From: Boletus sp. NGJ
Lineage: Eukaryota > Basidiomycota > Agaricomycetes > Boletales > Boletaceae
DNA length: 64,000 nt
Reading direction: 5' to 3'
Assembly: GCA_019096195.1 (NCBI GenBank)
Contig: JAGTXK010000139.1
Span: 1-64,000, forward strand
Below the pieces are notes generated by a model that saw only the letters and a program-made list of their open reading frames with translations, was not told the DNA's origin and made no database searches. Of the stretch, positions 21,678 through 33,800 are shown in pieces; the stretch's first letter is position 1; the number at the start of each line of letters is the position of its first letter. The position numbers and the translations under genes were made by a program.

Positions 21678-23212
21678 TCACTCCGGATCGAAACTAGAAA
21701 TGTCCCCGACCACCTCCTCAACATGCTCGACAGTAGCCGACGATGAACCCACGGTCTGTCCTCGAGCTGGAGGTTGGTTGGTATCCAGGTTGTTTTGTGG
21801 CTCTGTCAACGACAACACTGCTGGGGCTCGTATCTCGGGAGTGGGGCCACTGAAGTCCTTCCCGGTCATACGGGATAGCGTCTGCATGTCTGAGTTTGGG
21901 CGTAAGTAAGAAGACAAGTAACCTTCAAAAGGGGATACAAACCATATGGCTTGCGATTGTTCAAACAGTAATTTATTCGTTGAGGACTTTTCTTATCTTC
22001 GGTTTTGAATTTATTTTTACACGCTTTACGATCCCGACCAGGCAGTACGTATGAAATGAGTTCATAATTCTCGCCGAACTGTGACAGAGCCTGTAACAAT
22101 GTCAACTGCAGCGCAGGTAGCCGCACAGAACCAGCTTACATCGTAGAATAGCTCGGTTTCCTCGGCACTCCAGCGCGATCCGCGGAAGCGCTTTGAGTAT
22201 GTAGCGGAATTAACAAACTTTGTGACGTCGGACTCCTCGACGTGGGTGTACTCCATGGTATCTTCTTCAGCATTACGATCAACAAACAAAGACTCTTCAT
22301 CGACGATAGTCTCTCCGTTAGGACCGATTCGGACTTGAACATTGTATCGACTAGTGGAAACGTTTTGGGAATAGTCGAAACCTTGTCCGGAGCTATCCTC
22401 GACGGCGGAGAGATTTCCAGAGACTGGTTGTATACATGGCAGCCCAGGCGTTGCGCCGGCGGTTGGGCTCTGTTCCGGTTCAGCTTCTGGACGCCTCACT
22501 TGTACGGAATCGCCATCCTCATTTCTCCCATACTTTTTTGCCTCCATCAACATTCGCATCCTCACTCTTTTCTCTTTATTGGACTTCTTCCAGGTAAGAT
22601 GATTGTCAAGAATTTGGGCTGCTTTGCTGCTTATGCGGCCCTGGCCCGTATCTTCGCATAAGGCAGCCATAGTGACGGACGTCGGATCCAGATCCTCACC
22701 GGGGTCTGCATCAAACGCTGGAGTTGCGGGTCGCCGGGCCTTCCTGAGCTTTTTTGAAGTGGTAGCTAACGACTCAGACCGCGATCTCCTTTTGCTTTGA
22801 TGGCGAGGAGTTTGTTCACCGGTCGGAACCTCAGCATGGGAAGGGCCCGCATACGCTGCAGTTTCCTCGACAGTAGGCGGGTGTCGATATTCAGATGCTT
22901 GTGGCAGTGGAGCGGCTCGGGAAGAGGATATAACAATTGGCTTAATAGCCCCCTGCAGCGAAAACGTCGTAGATGGGAGGGAATTAACGGCAGCAGGAGC
23001 ATCCTCAGGAGGAATTGGATGTGGGGCCTCGGGCGGGGGATGTGAGGCACGATTGTCCTGCGATAACGAAGGGTGTCTTGAAGTGCTCTCGACGGCGCGG
23101 GGCCGCGTTTTAGTAACCGGACGGAATACGGTACCGCCTTTCTCTACGTATTATGTTGTACACTTGATGGCAGAAAGTACAAGCAGAAAGACTCACGAAC
23201 ACGCGTGCTCAT
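21678..23212 (-). CDS. BDP1: TFIIIB component B'' (Bdp1)
   Basis: Subunit of the RNA polymerase III initiation factor TFIIIB, needed for tRNA and 5S transcription. Exons 23212-23197, 23143-22140, 22090-21943, 21889-21678; 459 aa. The diagnostic extended SANT domain spans about residues 325-390: SRWSAEETELFYD, then ALSQFGENYELISYVLPGRD, then KNKFKTEDKKSPQRI. The N-terminal 200 residues are disordered and basic, with a KRRSRSESLATTSKKLRKARR stretch. The first exon is only 16 nt (MSTRV plus one base), a normal basidiomycete arrangement. At 459 aa it is shorter than yeast Bdp1 (about 594 aa). The start codon lies 94 bp from that of the divergent gene. Confidence 0.92.
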
Positions 23213-23305
23213 GTTTTTGCAAGTAGTGAATGCGCTCAGGAGATGTTACACCGTCGACTTGATCCTGAAGGGTGTTCCGCAACAGGACCAAACAAACACC
23301 TTACT
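23213..23305. promoter_or_regulatory. Short bidirectional promoter between BDP1 and a hypothetical gene
   Basis: Only 93 bp separate the two start codons (or 30 bp if the upstream in-frame ATG at 23243 is used), so the genes must share control DNA or have overlapping leaders. Confidence 0.45.
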
Positions 23306-25076
23306 ATGATCCGCAGTCAAGCACTGAAATTGCCCGCTGGTGACGTCCCAGACTGGGAGGTCGACGGTAGTGACAGTGAACACTCAGATCTGAAATCACC
23401 TGCGGAAAGGCGAGCAGTTATTTATCGATCCATGTGTGAGCCCGCCTGACCTTGCCCAGCTTTGTAATTTTGCAATCACTAAAACAATGTTAGATCAACC
23501 ACTCGCTAGGACATGACCATCGCTCACTATCATCATCGCAGCGAGGGATAAATGGCTTCGTGCAATGTTTCCAAAGTTCTCAAGTCGCGGAAGGGGAGGG
23601 AAACAACCTGACGTCGTGCCACCTCCACACACGATCTATAACCGCGGCAGATGCACACTCCAAATTGGCCCCCACTTCTTTATGGATACGACACTGTTCG
23701 AAGTCCACTATCGCCCGTTTCCCGTGGCGGTTTCCCAACTAACACCCTCGTATCAGCCACCAGGGAATCCACCGCCGCAAGCAATACACCAACCACAGAC
23801 CCTATCATCCCCTTCGTCTACATCTGCCGGGGAATCCAATGCACTGTTGTCATCTTTATCCTCCACCTTACCTGTACCTCCCGGCTTGATCTCTCAGGTT
23901 AACGCTGCAACGACGTCAAATCCAACCCTTGCAAATCTGTTACAACTAGCTGCTTCCGGGAGCGCAACACCGGATCAGCTGAAGACCCTTGGTCTACTCA
24001 TCCAATCGCTAGCAGGTTCTCCGGTAACGGGTATTCCTGTTACTACCTCACAACCAAGCACACCGGGAACCGCCTCGTTGAGTACCCCCTTGCCGACAGC
24101 ACCCGCTGTGTCACAGCAATACCAATACCAAGCAGCTATCAAGGACTTTGATATTGTGATAGAGTTCCGAGAAGCCCCCTCAGATCGCTGGGTATTTCCT
24201 CGCGGGGTCGCCATATGCGAGTTTGTCTCTGCACCCGGAGATCCTGGGAAGATTGGTGACCTCACGGTCTCCACCATCATTCCTTTCCCAAGCATGACGC
24301 CACCACAAGATCCCCCTGTATCTGAAACCAATGCTCCAGCTGAGTCACCTTGCAAGCAGGTCGTCGAATTTCATTTTAAGATGGCAAGCTCATACATCTG
24401 GGACACTTTTTCGCGCTGGGTAGGATCCAAGGAAAAAATGGAAGAAAATCGCAAAATTCTTATGGAGATGGTAGAGAATACTCTTTCACTATTGGCTGCT
24501 CTCGTTGTCTAAACTTCCACTTTCACTGTCGTAGGAACCGCCTCAACAAAAATTCCTGGCGTACCGACTCCCCGAAGGTTCGCAGCTCACCCAAATCCAG
24601 AACGTACGCATGCAAATATGATACTCCGATGGGTATTGATATAATTGTCTCAGGCTGCCCTCCCGCCATATGCTATGAAACCAATCAGGCCTTCTACAGA
24701 AAGTGGAAGATCAAGGCGGAGGTCCGCGCCACGTAAATCTGCACAAGACCATCCCGGTTCTCTAATGACAAAGCGCAAGCGGCAAGTGCAGCCCAAGAGC
24801 CAAGTTCCTCCCGCAAAGATTGCCTGTTTTGCATGTGGCCAAGCAAACGTACCACTGATCATGGGAGGGAGTAAGCGGAGGACCCTATCATACTTAGCTC
24901 TCAGTCTGACTGCATATCCAGGATATTGTCGACCGTGCGTGGAAGGAGGGCGAATTGGGGAAACCTCCCAAGTTAGTGTGGTGACCGTTCCCAGCAAGTT
25001 GTCCACCAACGATACAGTCCAGCCTTTGTCAGAATCTGTGAACCCCACCACCACAATCTCTGACATCTCAACCTGA
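23306..25076 (+). CDS. Hypothetical protein with a C-terminal four-Cys motif
   Basis: Family not recognised. Exons 23306-23435, 23542-24470, 24535-24603, 24654-24870, 24922-25076; 499 aa (520 if translation starts at 23243). The N-terminal 100 residues look folded (RDKWLRAMFPKF, then RCTLQIGPHFFMDTTLFEVHYRP). A Ser/Pro/Thr linker follows, then a second conserved-looking block (FDIVIEFREAPSDRWVFPRG to YIWDTFSRWVG), then FLAYRLPEGSQLTQIQ. A basic patch (RKSAQDHPGSLMTKRKR) precedes a possible zinc knuckle, ACFACGQANVPLIMGGRYCRPC, with two CxxC pairs. The basic patch and Cys motif suggest a nuclear protein, perhaps a chromatin-complex subunit; this is inference. Frame closes at every intron. Confidence 0.75.
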
Positions 25077-25175
25077 CAAGGTATTCTCAAAGGGAATGTT
25101 TAGCAAAATGAACAATTTGTAGGATATAGATAACAATATTTAGTATACGTAGATGCTACCAGGTGACTTCGAAAA

Positions 25176-28100
25176 TCATGTACATATCCCAATAAACCAT
25201 CCCAACCACCACACGACGACAGCAACGTGCAGCAAGACAACGCAAATCTCGAACATAAGAGCAAGCCATTGAATGACTATGACAACCCAGAAAAAAGGCA
25301 TAATTGCCCAACGGAATACTTGGTTGTCGATCCACAGAAGTCGATAATGCCATGCTAATGTGATCGCTGTCCGTGCTTGCAAGAACGTGACGAAGAAAGT
25401 GAGGGCACCGAGGGAGAAAAGTACAACCCAATGACGAAGGGAGCGACGGGGGACCGATTGCACCGCGTAGCGTTTAGATTCTCCAGTGAACTCATTTCGG
25501 TACCAGGGAATGATTATAAAGTCCTGCATATCCTCCCCTATAATTTTGCCATATATTCTCCAAAACGGGGCAATCCTATCGAGGATAAAAGTCAAAGCAT
25601 CCATGCCAAGTTCCCAGACCTGTTGATACTGATCTCTGTAGCTTTCTTCTAATGCTACAATATGCGAAAGCTGAATTTTCACAAGGTAAACGTGGCAAAC
25701 GTGAGGGAAGGATGGAGACGGACCTCTGGATAAACAACGGACGTATAAGACAGGGTGTCGTTGTATTCTTCTTTGACAGTAGAATGGGACGCCCTGACTT
25801 CGGTCAGCATCCGTGACACTTTGTCAGCTTGCTCCTGTAAGGGTTCTCGTTCGCTTTCAAGTGCTTGCAACTTCTCCATGAGAGTGGAGATCGGCTTATC
25901 CAAGACATTTTCCGGTATAGAAACCGTATCATCATCAGTCCTGACTCCCGAGAGGAAACTTGTGACAATCTCGCGTTGTCGAAGCACTCGTCCATGTATG
26001 TCTTCGACTACTCTCCATCCATGGCGTTTACGGGTTGCACTGGTTACAGCTGAGGGATCGTGGCTGAAGGCATCGAGTAACTCCACCGGGAGACTACGAT
26101 ACGCAATACCTACCGCTGGCATCACGCTAGAACAAACGAGCTCATACTCCCGAACATCGACTGCAACTCGCTGCATTCGATGTCGGAGTCTGTGATTGTG
26201 ATTCTTCAATTCCTCCAGTGTCCTTAGGTAGTGTGAGACAGTGATTGTCAGAAAATACATAAGCACACACTTCAATTTTAGCTCATAATTCCTTTCAAGT
26301 TGATCTTCGTCAAGATCTCTCTTAGATTCCGGCAGCAGTGGAGGACCACCCGGCGTGCCAAAAAAGGATGTGCTACGGTACGAACGCTTGCGATGGAGGG
26401 GTGTATGTTGAGAGAAGGTGATGTCTGGATGGTTCGATTCTGGAAATACGGCGATCTCTTGGCCAGAATCACTCGGTAAGGCCGGGGTAGTGGTAGAATC
26501 AGTTGGAAGAGGAGCAATGACGTGCACATTAGGTATGTCGTTCGAGGTATTGATCTCTGCAGCTGATTCCTGCGGGGATTGTAACTCGCTTAAATGGAAT
26601 GGATCCTTCCGCTTGCTCACTTGGCGAGGTCTGCTTGGCGCGGAATCGTTCTGGTCTTCGGACTGCGAACCAAATGGCGATGAGGAACCCTCCTCGCTTT
26701 CCACAGGGTGCCGACGAAATCGGTGGATAATATCAGGAAAGTTGAGACGACTACTTGCCGGCGATAGTCCTCCTGAAGAATTGTTGCGGTGATGATATGG
26801 TGAAGGAGTACCATTGGCGCTACCCGACTCGAAGAAAGCGGGAACAGAATGCCGCCATCCTCGAGCTTTCCCTTCTCTGCGAGTTTGTGGACTACCCAGA
26901 GAGTCACGAGAGTTTGCAACGAGCGGACCAAAGGATATGTAACCATCCGAGGAACGAACTCGACTGAGGGAAGTGCCCGGTGAAGAATCCGAGGGAGGAG
27001 CAGAGATTTGTCTTGCTGTGGATTTGAGGCGGTACTGGGACGAGGGAGTTTCAACTGAAGACGACGCAGTGGGTGACTGTGGTACGGGTGTAGACGAAGA
27101 AACACCTTTCTTAAACTTGATGTACTCTTCTACGACGAGCGCGGACACGTGCCATTGTGATCGCCGTCTTCCACGACGGTCAAGTAGGTGTTTCAGCCAT
27201 GTCAGAGGCTCAGCATTATCAAGCCATGCCTGCGTCTCCGTTCCCAAACCAGCATGCCAGCGAGCTATTTGCGCAAGGCTCACGGGATCCCCACTCGCTA
27301 CAGAGGCATATAAAATATTGTATCGTCGCCCTAGCTGTTCGCTGACAATGGCTGCCTTGCGGACGGTCGGCGGTGATGCCTCAGCTCTGATCCTCGATAT
27401 CCTGTCTAGAACCGTGAAACGTTACAGGACGTCGACCTCGAATATCCATGCGACAGACCTGTGAATAAAGCTTCTTGTTTCTCGACAATCGACTTGCTAG
27501 ATGGCAGCATTCTTTCTTTGGCCATCCGTTTGCCTCTCGAAATCGACCAGCGCCTATCCAATTTCTCGTCTTCGGACTGGGAACCTGTCCAGTCCAGGGT
27601 TGCTCCACCGTTGGAGGAGAGTGGGACGGGATGGAGGGGTACGGATCGAGTCGATGGGCTGAAATCCACCTCCGACGTCAAGTTGCCCACTTGCAAATAC
27701 TGGGGAGATGAATGTGGGGCAGGTGGAGCTGTGGACGTGGATGCGTACGGGGTGCTCGTGTTCATGGGCGTGTCGGTCGAGGATGGCACTTCATCAGACA
27801 TAGGACGTAGTTGTTGCGATATTCGTTCACGTCTCCGTGACTGAAGGTGTAGGGCACGTTGGACGTCTTGCAATATCTTTGGATCTGGATGGATCAAAGG
27901 CATTCAGAGGACATTTGTACCAGAACGTGTTTACTTGCCCTCGTGAGCTGTCGTAACGCCGCCCACGAGTTTAGAGGCTGTAGAAAAGATGTGACGGAGA
28001 ACTCACAAAGATCGTATTCGTCCGAGAAGGCGCTCGGTTCAAAGTCAGACATAAATGAATCAACTTTCAGTGGCGAGAGGGAGCTCGGGTTTTTGGTGGG

Positions 28101-28424
28101 GTTCTGAATCTTCTTCCTGCGAGATCCATAATGCCGTGGAGAAGTGTTCTTGGACATTGTGCTGCCAGACACCATGGGGTCGGGTCCCAACGAGCGGACG
28201 CGCTGCCTGCCTTCGGTCAGATCTACGGCAACCCTGCTTTCTGACCTTGACTGTAGCATGGGTTGTACAGGTGAAATAAAGCTGATAGAGGACGACCTCG
28301 AGGAATCCCCATGTGTACGAGTGGTGAGGAAACGGTCTGTAAAATGTATATGAACAGACTGGGCCTGAGAGGACGCTAGTTGAGACGTCGGGTTGGGTTC
28401 AGAGACAGACGACAAGTCTGCCAT
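25176..28424 (-). CDS. Large coiled-coil protein with C-terminal membrane segments, function unknown
   Basis: Exons 28424-27935, 27884-27459, 27405-25724, 25670-25176; 1030 aa. The first 300 residues and the region about 390-600 are disordered (Ser/Pro-rich). In between is a conserved-looking helical segment: RISRIRAEASPPTVRKAAIV, then LGRRYNILYASVASGDPVSL, then AEPLTWLKHLLDRRGRRRSQW. About residues 640-860 form heptad-like helices ending in TLMEKLQALESEREPLQEQA. The end has hydrophobic stretches (HWVVLFSLGALTFFVTFLQA and a long one from FFWVVIVIQWLAL to WWLGWFIGI), so it is a membrane protein with a large soluble N-terminus. A possible extra 36-nt in-frame intron near 26260 is not used. I do not recognise the family. 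It converges with the preceding gene (99 bp between stops). Confidence 0.8.
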
Positions 28425-29698
28425 TCGGTTTGGGTCGAGGAGAAAGACGAGAAGAATGCGCCAGTGAAGGCTGAAGGCTTTCTCACGAGCTGATTCGATT
28501 GAGATTACAACAGCTTTAATTGCTTTTACTTAGTACGTAGGTGGTGATATTATATTCTCTACGCTCGTCGTGCAATAGATCTGCAACTTGCGGGAATGCG
28601 CACTATTCTCACTCGGGACAACGACTATTGTCGTGTATTTCGTGTATCGAGGTACCGTCGACCGTGTCGACAGGCTCCTGATACAACGAAATGGGTGCAG
28701 TCGCTTGAGAAAGGTGGGTTTCTCTTTAGGAACCAGCAGAATCGGAGGGGGCAGAAGCGCCCGCAACCGGTGTCTCTTCGCTTGTGGCAGATGGTGATCT
28801 AACAAACGGCCGGATGAACACTTGTCCATCCTATTTCCAGCGCGACAACTCACATTCGTCTGCAAGGACGTTCAGGTCGAGTCGGTCTTGCGAGACAGTG
28901 TGAGTTGTCGTCCTCGTCGGTATGCAAGATTTGTTAACACCGTTTGAAAGGCCCCGCACAGCCGGAGTACGTCGCAGACTGGAAATGGACGCCTGAGTCC
29001 GATGCTGACGCCAGTCGAACGATGTGCGACGTTCTCGTTTCTGTCGAGGAGTGGCACGCTCAGGTTGGTGGTACAGTGCTCGCCCTACGTCTTCCCGATA
29101 AGTTCTGTCTGAGACGTTCAACTTTGTCAGTACCACCTGTCCATTTGCCATAACCACAAAAAGTACCCACGGACTCCACCTGCCCCCGTCACAGTCGCTG
29201 TGGGGGTCCGCCTCTCAATGCCATGCGACATCGTATAGCCCTGAGAATGATGTCGACGCCTTGGCTTGACTCCGTATCGAGTGTCAACCCGGCTGTCCCT
29301 TTGGTGTTGAAAGGCCACTGGTGTACCAAGTGGGGCGGCACTGAGCTCAGAATAGTGGACGTGACGTGAACCCGTAGAGTAAGAGCTACGAGTATGCACG
29401 GTGGCATTGAATAATGCACTGTCTGACTCTCCACACTCTCGAAAGGAGTTTAAAAGAGCGACCATTGTCAAAGCGAGTCGCAAAAGGCAGAACAATGCAT
29501 GAGAGCAACCTGCCACTTACCATCCATACGAACACATAAAACACTTTCGTTTGTGTCGGGGCTGTGGTCCACAGGGATTCACCAATTCGCTCAGTGTTGA
29601 ACAACGAAATGGAAGGATATCGGGATCATAGACACATGCAAGACTACAGTGACCGCCTAATCATGGACGCCACTAAAGGCAACGCGGGCCACGACCTA
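28425..29698. other. Intergenic region with uncertain small open frames
   Basis: Minus-strand frames at 29386-29604 (MFNTERIGESLW start), 29189-29434, 29127-29516 and 28831-29157 could be exons of a short gene. I could not find splice sites that join them with frame closure, and none is recognisable. The interval also contains the promoter of the coiled-coil membrane protein and the 3' UTR of SURF1. Confidence 0.35.
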
Positions 29699-30728
29699 TC
29701 ATCGGGGCATAGGACGTCCTGGTTGCGCTCTCCGCTTTACAATGACGCGGCCAAGCATCGCAGCTGTGAACGCTGACAATGAATACCTATTTGCGTGACA
29801 TCAGACGTGCACATGGGAGTAGTACATTTGCATACCAAGTGATCACGTACGACAGATGAGCATTACGCACATCAACTGCAGCTGAGCGTCCAACTGGTAC
29901 ACCTTTACTGAGGTAAGCAGTTGCATCGCCTGCATGACCATCTGCAAACCGTGGGTTCGAGATCGTCCTCCCAACATTGTACGCTTACTCACCGAATGTT
30001 TGTTCGACGAAAACAGGCTGGACACCAGCAGGTTCTCCTCCTGCCGATTCGGCCATGGAGTCAACATCTACCCAGTACCACTTACCCTCTGCGGGCTGGT
30101 TGTCTGGAGTAAATGAATTTCGTGTGTGCGACGTTCGGAGCATGCCTAAAACCTGAACTTCGCCTTCCTCATCCCGCACATAGTTGTCGGCAAAATCCTT
30201 GCCGATGAAACCACGGTCGACTAGAACAGTAGAACCATCCGTCCTCACCAAAGGGGTGATAACGTGGTAGCCATGGGTGCCGTCACGAACGCGGGGACCC
30301 AGTAGCATTGCATGTGCATGATCCCAACGACCTCGGAGCAAGACTCGGCGAAAGGCAAATTCCGGTATCACGGAGACGCTTGAAATGGTAGTGATTCAGA
30401 GTCCCGTTGTTCTAGAGGAGACACGCTCGTACTTTATTCGTTTTGGAAGCAGAATGGGGTCGCGTTGTAGCTTTTCTTCCAGTTCGTCGATCAGATTGAC
30501 CTTCCATTGGAGGCGCTGTAGTTGCCACGTCCCCAAGGCGAACGTGAAAATAGGAATGAAACCCAAAAGCAAGATCGTCGGACTTGACCAGGACGATTTT
30601 TTTGCAGCATAATTGGATGTCGCAGGTTCTGAGGACTCGCCCGTGTGTAGCAATCTTTGGCTGCGCTGCGTCGATTTAAGCGTTTGGAATATACCCTTTG
30701 AGAGCCTGCTACGAAACAATAAGAACAT
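29699..30728 (-). CDS. SHY1: SURF1/Shy1, mitochondrial cytochrome c oxidase assembly factor
   Basis: Inner-membrane protein that helps mature Cox1 in complex IV biogenesis. Exons 30728-30433, 30378-29993, 29941-29836, 29786-29699; 291 aa. An Arg/Ser-rich presequence is followed by the first membrane helix (TILLLGFIPIFTFALGTWQL), the family motif GTWQLQRLQWK, then VIPEFAFRRVLLRGRWDH, LGPRVRDGTHGYHVITPLVR and LVDRGFI. The second helix near the C-terminus has the conserved ITWYSLSAFTAAML. Every junction falls in conserved sequence and keeps frame. Length matches fungal Shy1 orthologues. Confidence 0.95.
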
Positions 30729-30800
30729 TGAGGGTGATGTAGTATGAGTTCAGTTTGGATTCCCACGACCACTTGATGTCAGCCTGGGTAGTAACTTGAA
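30729..30800. promoter_or_regulatory. Compact divergent promoter between SURF1 and SLA2
   Basis: Only 72 bp separate the SURF1 start from the proposed SLA2 start. The transcripts must share control DNA or overlap at their 5' ends. The estimate depends on the SLA2 first exon, which is tentative. Confidence 0.35.
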
Positions 30801-33800
30801 ATGATGGTTGCGCAGTAAGTTAGTACTGCGTCTTCTCGGTCTCGTCCATTCCCGACATCTGACAGCAAGTCACCTGGACGACATGCAAGTAACACTTCAG
30901 AGGCATGTGCATTGCAGACTGGCTGACATCGTTGCTGCAGGGCTTTCCGAAAACGTCCTGGGTTCGACATTGATGGTGGTGATGAGGTACACTATCCCAC
31001 CCGCCCAGTTGATAAAGACAAGGCCGAACAAGAACTAGTAATCAACATTAAGAAAGCTACCAGCGCAGATGAGACCGCCCCAAAACAGAAGCACGTCCGA
31101 AGTACGTTCGCAGTACGTTTGACTCCCATCTTCCAATCTGACTTTGTTACAGAATGTATCGTGTATACCTGGGATTACCATAGCTCAATATCATTTTGGA
31201 GTGGCCTACGTGTTCAGCCCATATTATCCGATGAAATTCAAACATTCAAGGCGCTCATCACCGTTCACAAAGTCCTACAGGAGGGTCACCCAAACGTGCG
31301 TGTCCGACCTGAAATATGCCGACGTTCATCGCCGCTCATTCAATGGAAATATAGACTATCAAGGAGGCTCACGGACAAACGGGATGGCTCGAGACTTGCG
31401 CTCGTACCGTTGCCACCGATGGCCAGCGAGGTTAGTTCTGTCCCGCATTCCGCACCGGAGCCATCTAAACTGATACTAGGATACGGGTCCCTAATTCGAA
31501 CATACGTCCAATTCATTCTGGCCAAGCTTCGCTTTCACCGCCTCCGCCCGGAATTTAATGGCCTGTTTGAGTATGAGGAGTATATCTCCCTCAAGGGCAT
31601 CGACGATCCCAACGAAGGGTAAGAAAGATGAATTGATGCACCCCTCAATGGCTCAAAGAATCATAGATATGAAACTATCACCGATCTTATGGGCTTGCAA
31701 GATCAAATCGAGTCCTTCCAAAGGATGGTTTTTGCGCATTTTGGACATTCATCCAACAATGAATGTCGAATTTCTTCCTTGGTACCACTTGTCAAGGAGA
31801 GTTGGGGTATCTATAGGTTCATAACGAGTATGCTGCGAGCCCTGTACCGACGTAAGCTTCCCGTCGCTTTTCAGGGCAGTTGTTGATTCCCTTCAACAGG
31901 AACGAATGACCATGAAGCATTGGAGCCGCTGCGCGAACGTTTCAGCGCACAGCACTATAATTTACGCAAATTCTACTACGAGTGTTCTAATCTCAAGTAT
32001 CTAACTGGTCTCATTAATGTGCCAAAGCTCGGTCAGGTCAGAACCCTTCCATCATGATCTTCCTACCTTCAATCATCGGAAAATACTAGGAACCACCCAA
32101 CCTTTTCGATTCTGGTAATGCCCCGGATCTCCCGGCACGACCAAAGTCTACTATGACTCCGGCCCCTCCTCCAGCACCATCTCCAGATGCTGCCGCTGTC
32201 AGCGAACAAGCGCGGATGCTCAAGGAGTACGAAGACCAACAGGCTGCTTTGCGTGCTCAACGAGAAGCAGAAGAACGGCAGAGGTTAGAACATGAAGCAC
32301 AACAGCAGCGCGAATTTGAACAGCGCCAGCGGGAACAGGCCGAGCGGGAACGCCTGGCACAAGAGCAACTCCTGCAACAACAGATGATGCAATACAGCAA
32401 CCAAGCGGTTCAGCAGGCGAGTGAGTATCAAAGGGAATTACTAGCCATGAGGGGCCAATACGAGAGGGACCAACTCTTACTTGAACAGTACGACCATGTA
32501 GGTTCCCTGTCTCTTTTGGCTTCACGGTGAACTAATGTCTTGAATGTAGCGTGTCAAAGCGTTGGAGGGGGAGTTGGCTGGAAGCACCGCAAACATTAAC
32601 GCGCAAATGGCCTCAAAAGACGAGTTGATCAAGCAGTTGCAGGACCAGGTTACACTGTGGCGGAACAAATACGAAGCTCTGGCCAAGCTTTACAGCCAAC
32701 TTAGAACGGAACACCTGGACGTGCTTGCAAAATTCAAGCAGATGCAACTCAAAGCAAACTCTGCTCAGGAAGCGGTCGATCGTATGGAGCGCATGGAGCG
32801 AGACTTGAAGGCGAAGAATTTGGAGCTCGCAGACATGATTCGTGAGCGTGACCGGGCTCGCTTTGACGTTGACCGCCAAAAGTCATCACACAAGGATGAG
32901 CTTGAGCGCATGCGTCGCGAGCTTAGCTTCGCCAACGAACGGGCAGAAGACGCCGCACGATCGAAGAGTTCTGAAGTATCCAGCGTTCTCAGCAAGTATA
33001 ACCGTCAACTGAATGAACTTGAAAACTCGTTACGGGTAATGCCATCTCCCATGGTCCCACGAAATACTGATGAGTTGGCAGGCGAAACAGCTTCAAATCG
33101 ATGATTTGTTGGTTAAACTCAATGATGCTAGCGGCGATTTGGAACACTTGCGTGAGGAGAAGGATCAAGAAATTATGATTCTTCAAGAGGGTATGGACAG
33201 CACTATTCAGCAATTGTCGGAGGCACAGCAGGTAACGTAATTCAATCCGTCCCGTATTATGCAACCTGACATCTTGCCTAGAACCAAGGCATTTCTGAGG
33301 AGGCGACCAATGCCCAGATCGACACCCTTATCTTGGACAACCGTAAGAAGTTGAACCAAATTATCGGTAGGTCCACACGACACCGACCAACACATAATGT
33401 TTCTCTTACCACTATGCAGACTCGATTTTGCAAGCTTGCGTTCAAAAGGTTGATGATGCAATTTACGAGCTCGAGTCTCCTTCCCAAGCAGGCAATATCA
33501 ATTCGACACCAGAGTATACCTTGTCTATGATTGAAAAGGGCGTCAACAACGCCACGGACTTCGCCACTGTCTTCAATCTGCATCTTGGAGGCGACGTGGG
33601 CGGCGACTATGTTGATGTGATCAAGGGCGCTAACGAATTCGCCCAAGTTCTATCAGACGTGTTGATCAACTGCAAGGGGATCACCCGACTTGCCAATGAT
33701 GACGATGCTTCTGACAAGATCGTCCTCGTCGCTAAGACAGCTGGCGATGTTGGATTACGATTCTTCCTCAACCTGCAATCGTACAAGCTTGACTTACTCC

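Noticed and set aside
27978-28006. A 29-nt GTGAGT...ACAG intron in the first exon of the coiled-coil membrane protein, followed by a GC-AG intron
   Set aside because: 29 nt is too short for a fungal intron. Reading through it and using the GTAAAC donor at 27934 gives a 50-nt intron with correct frame and no unusual donor.
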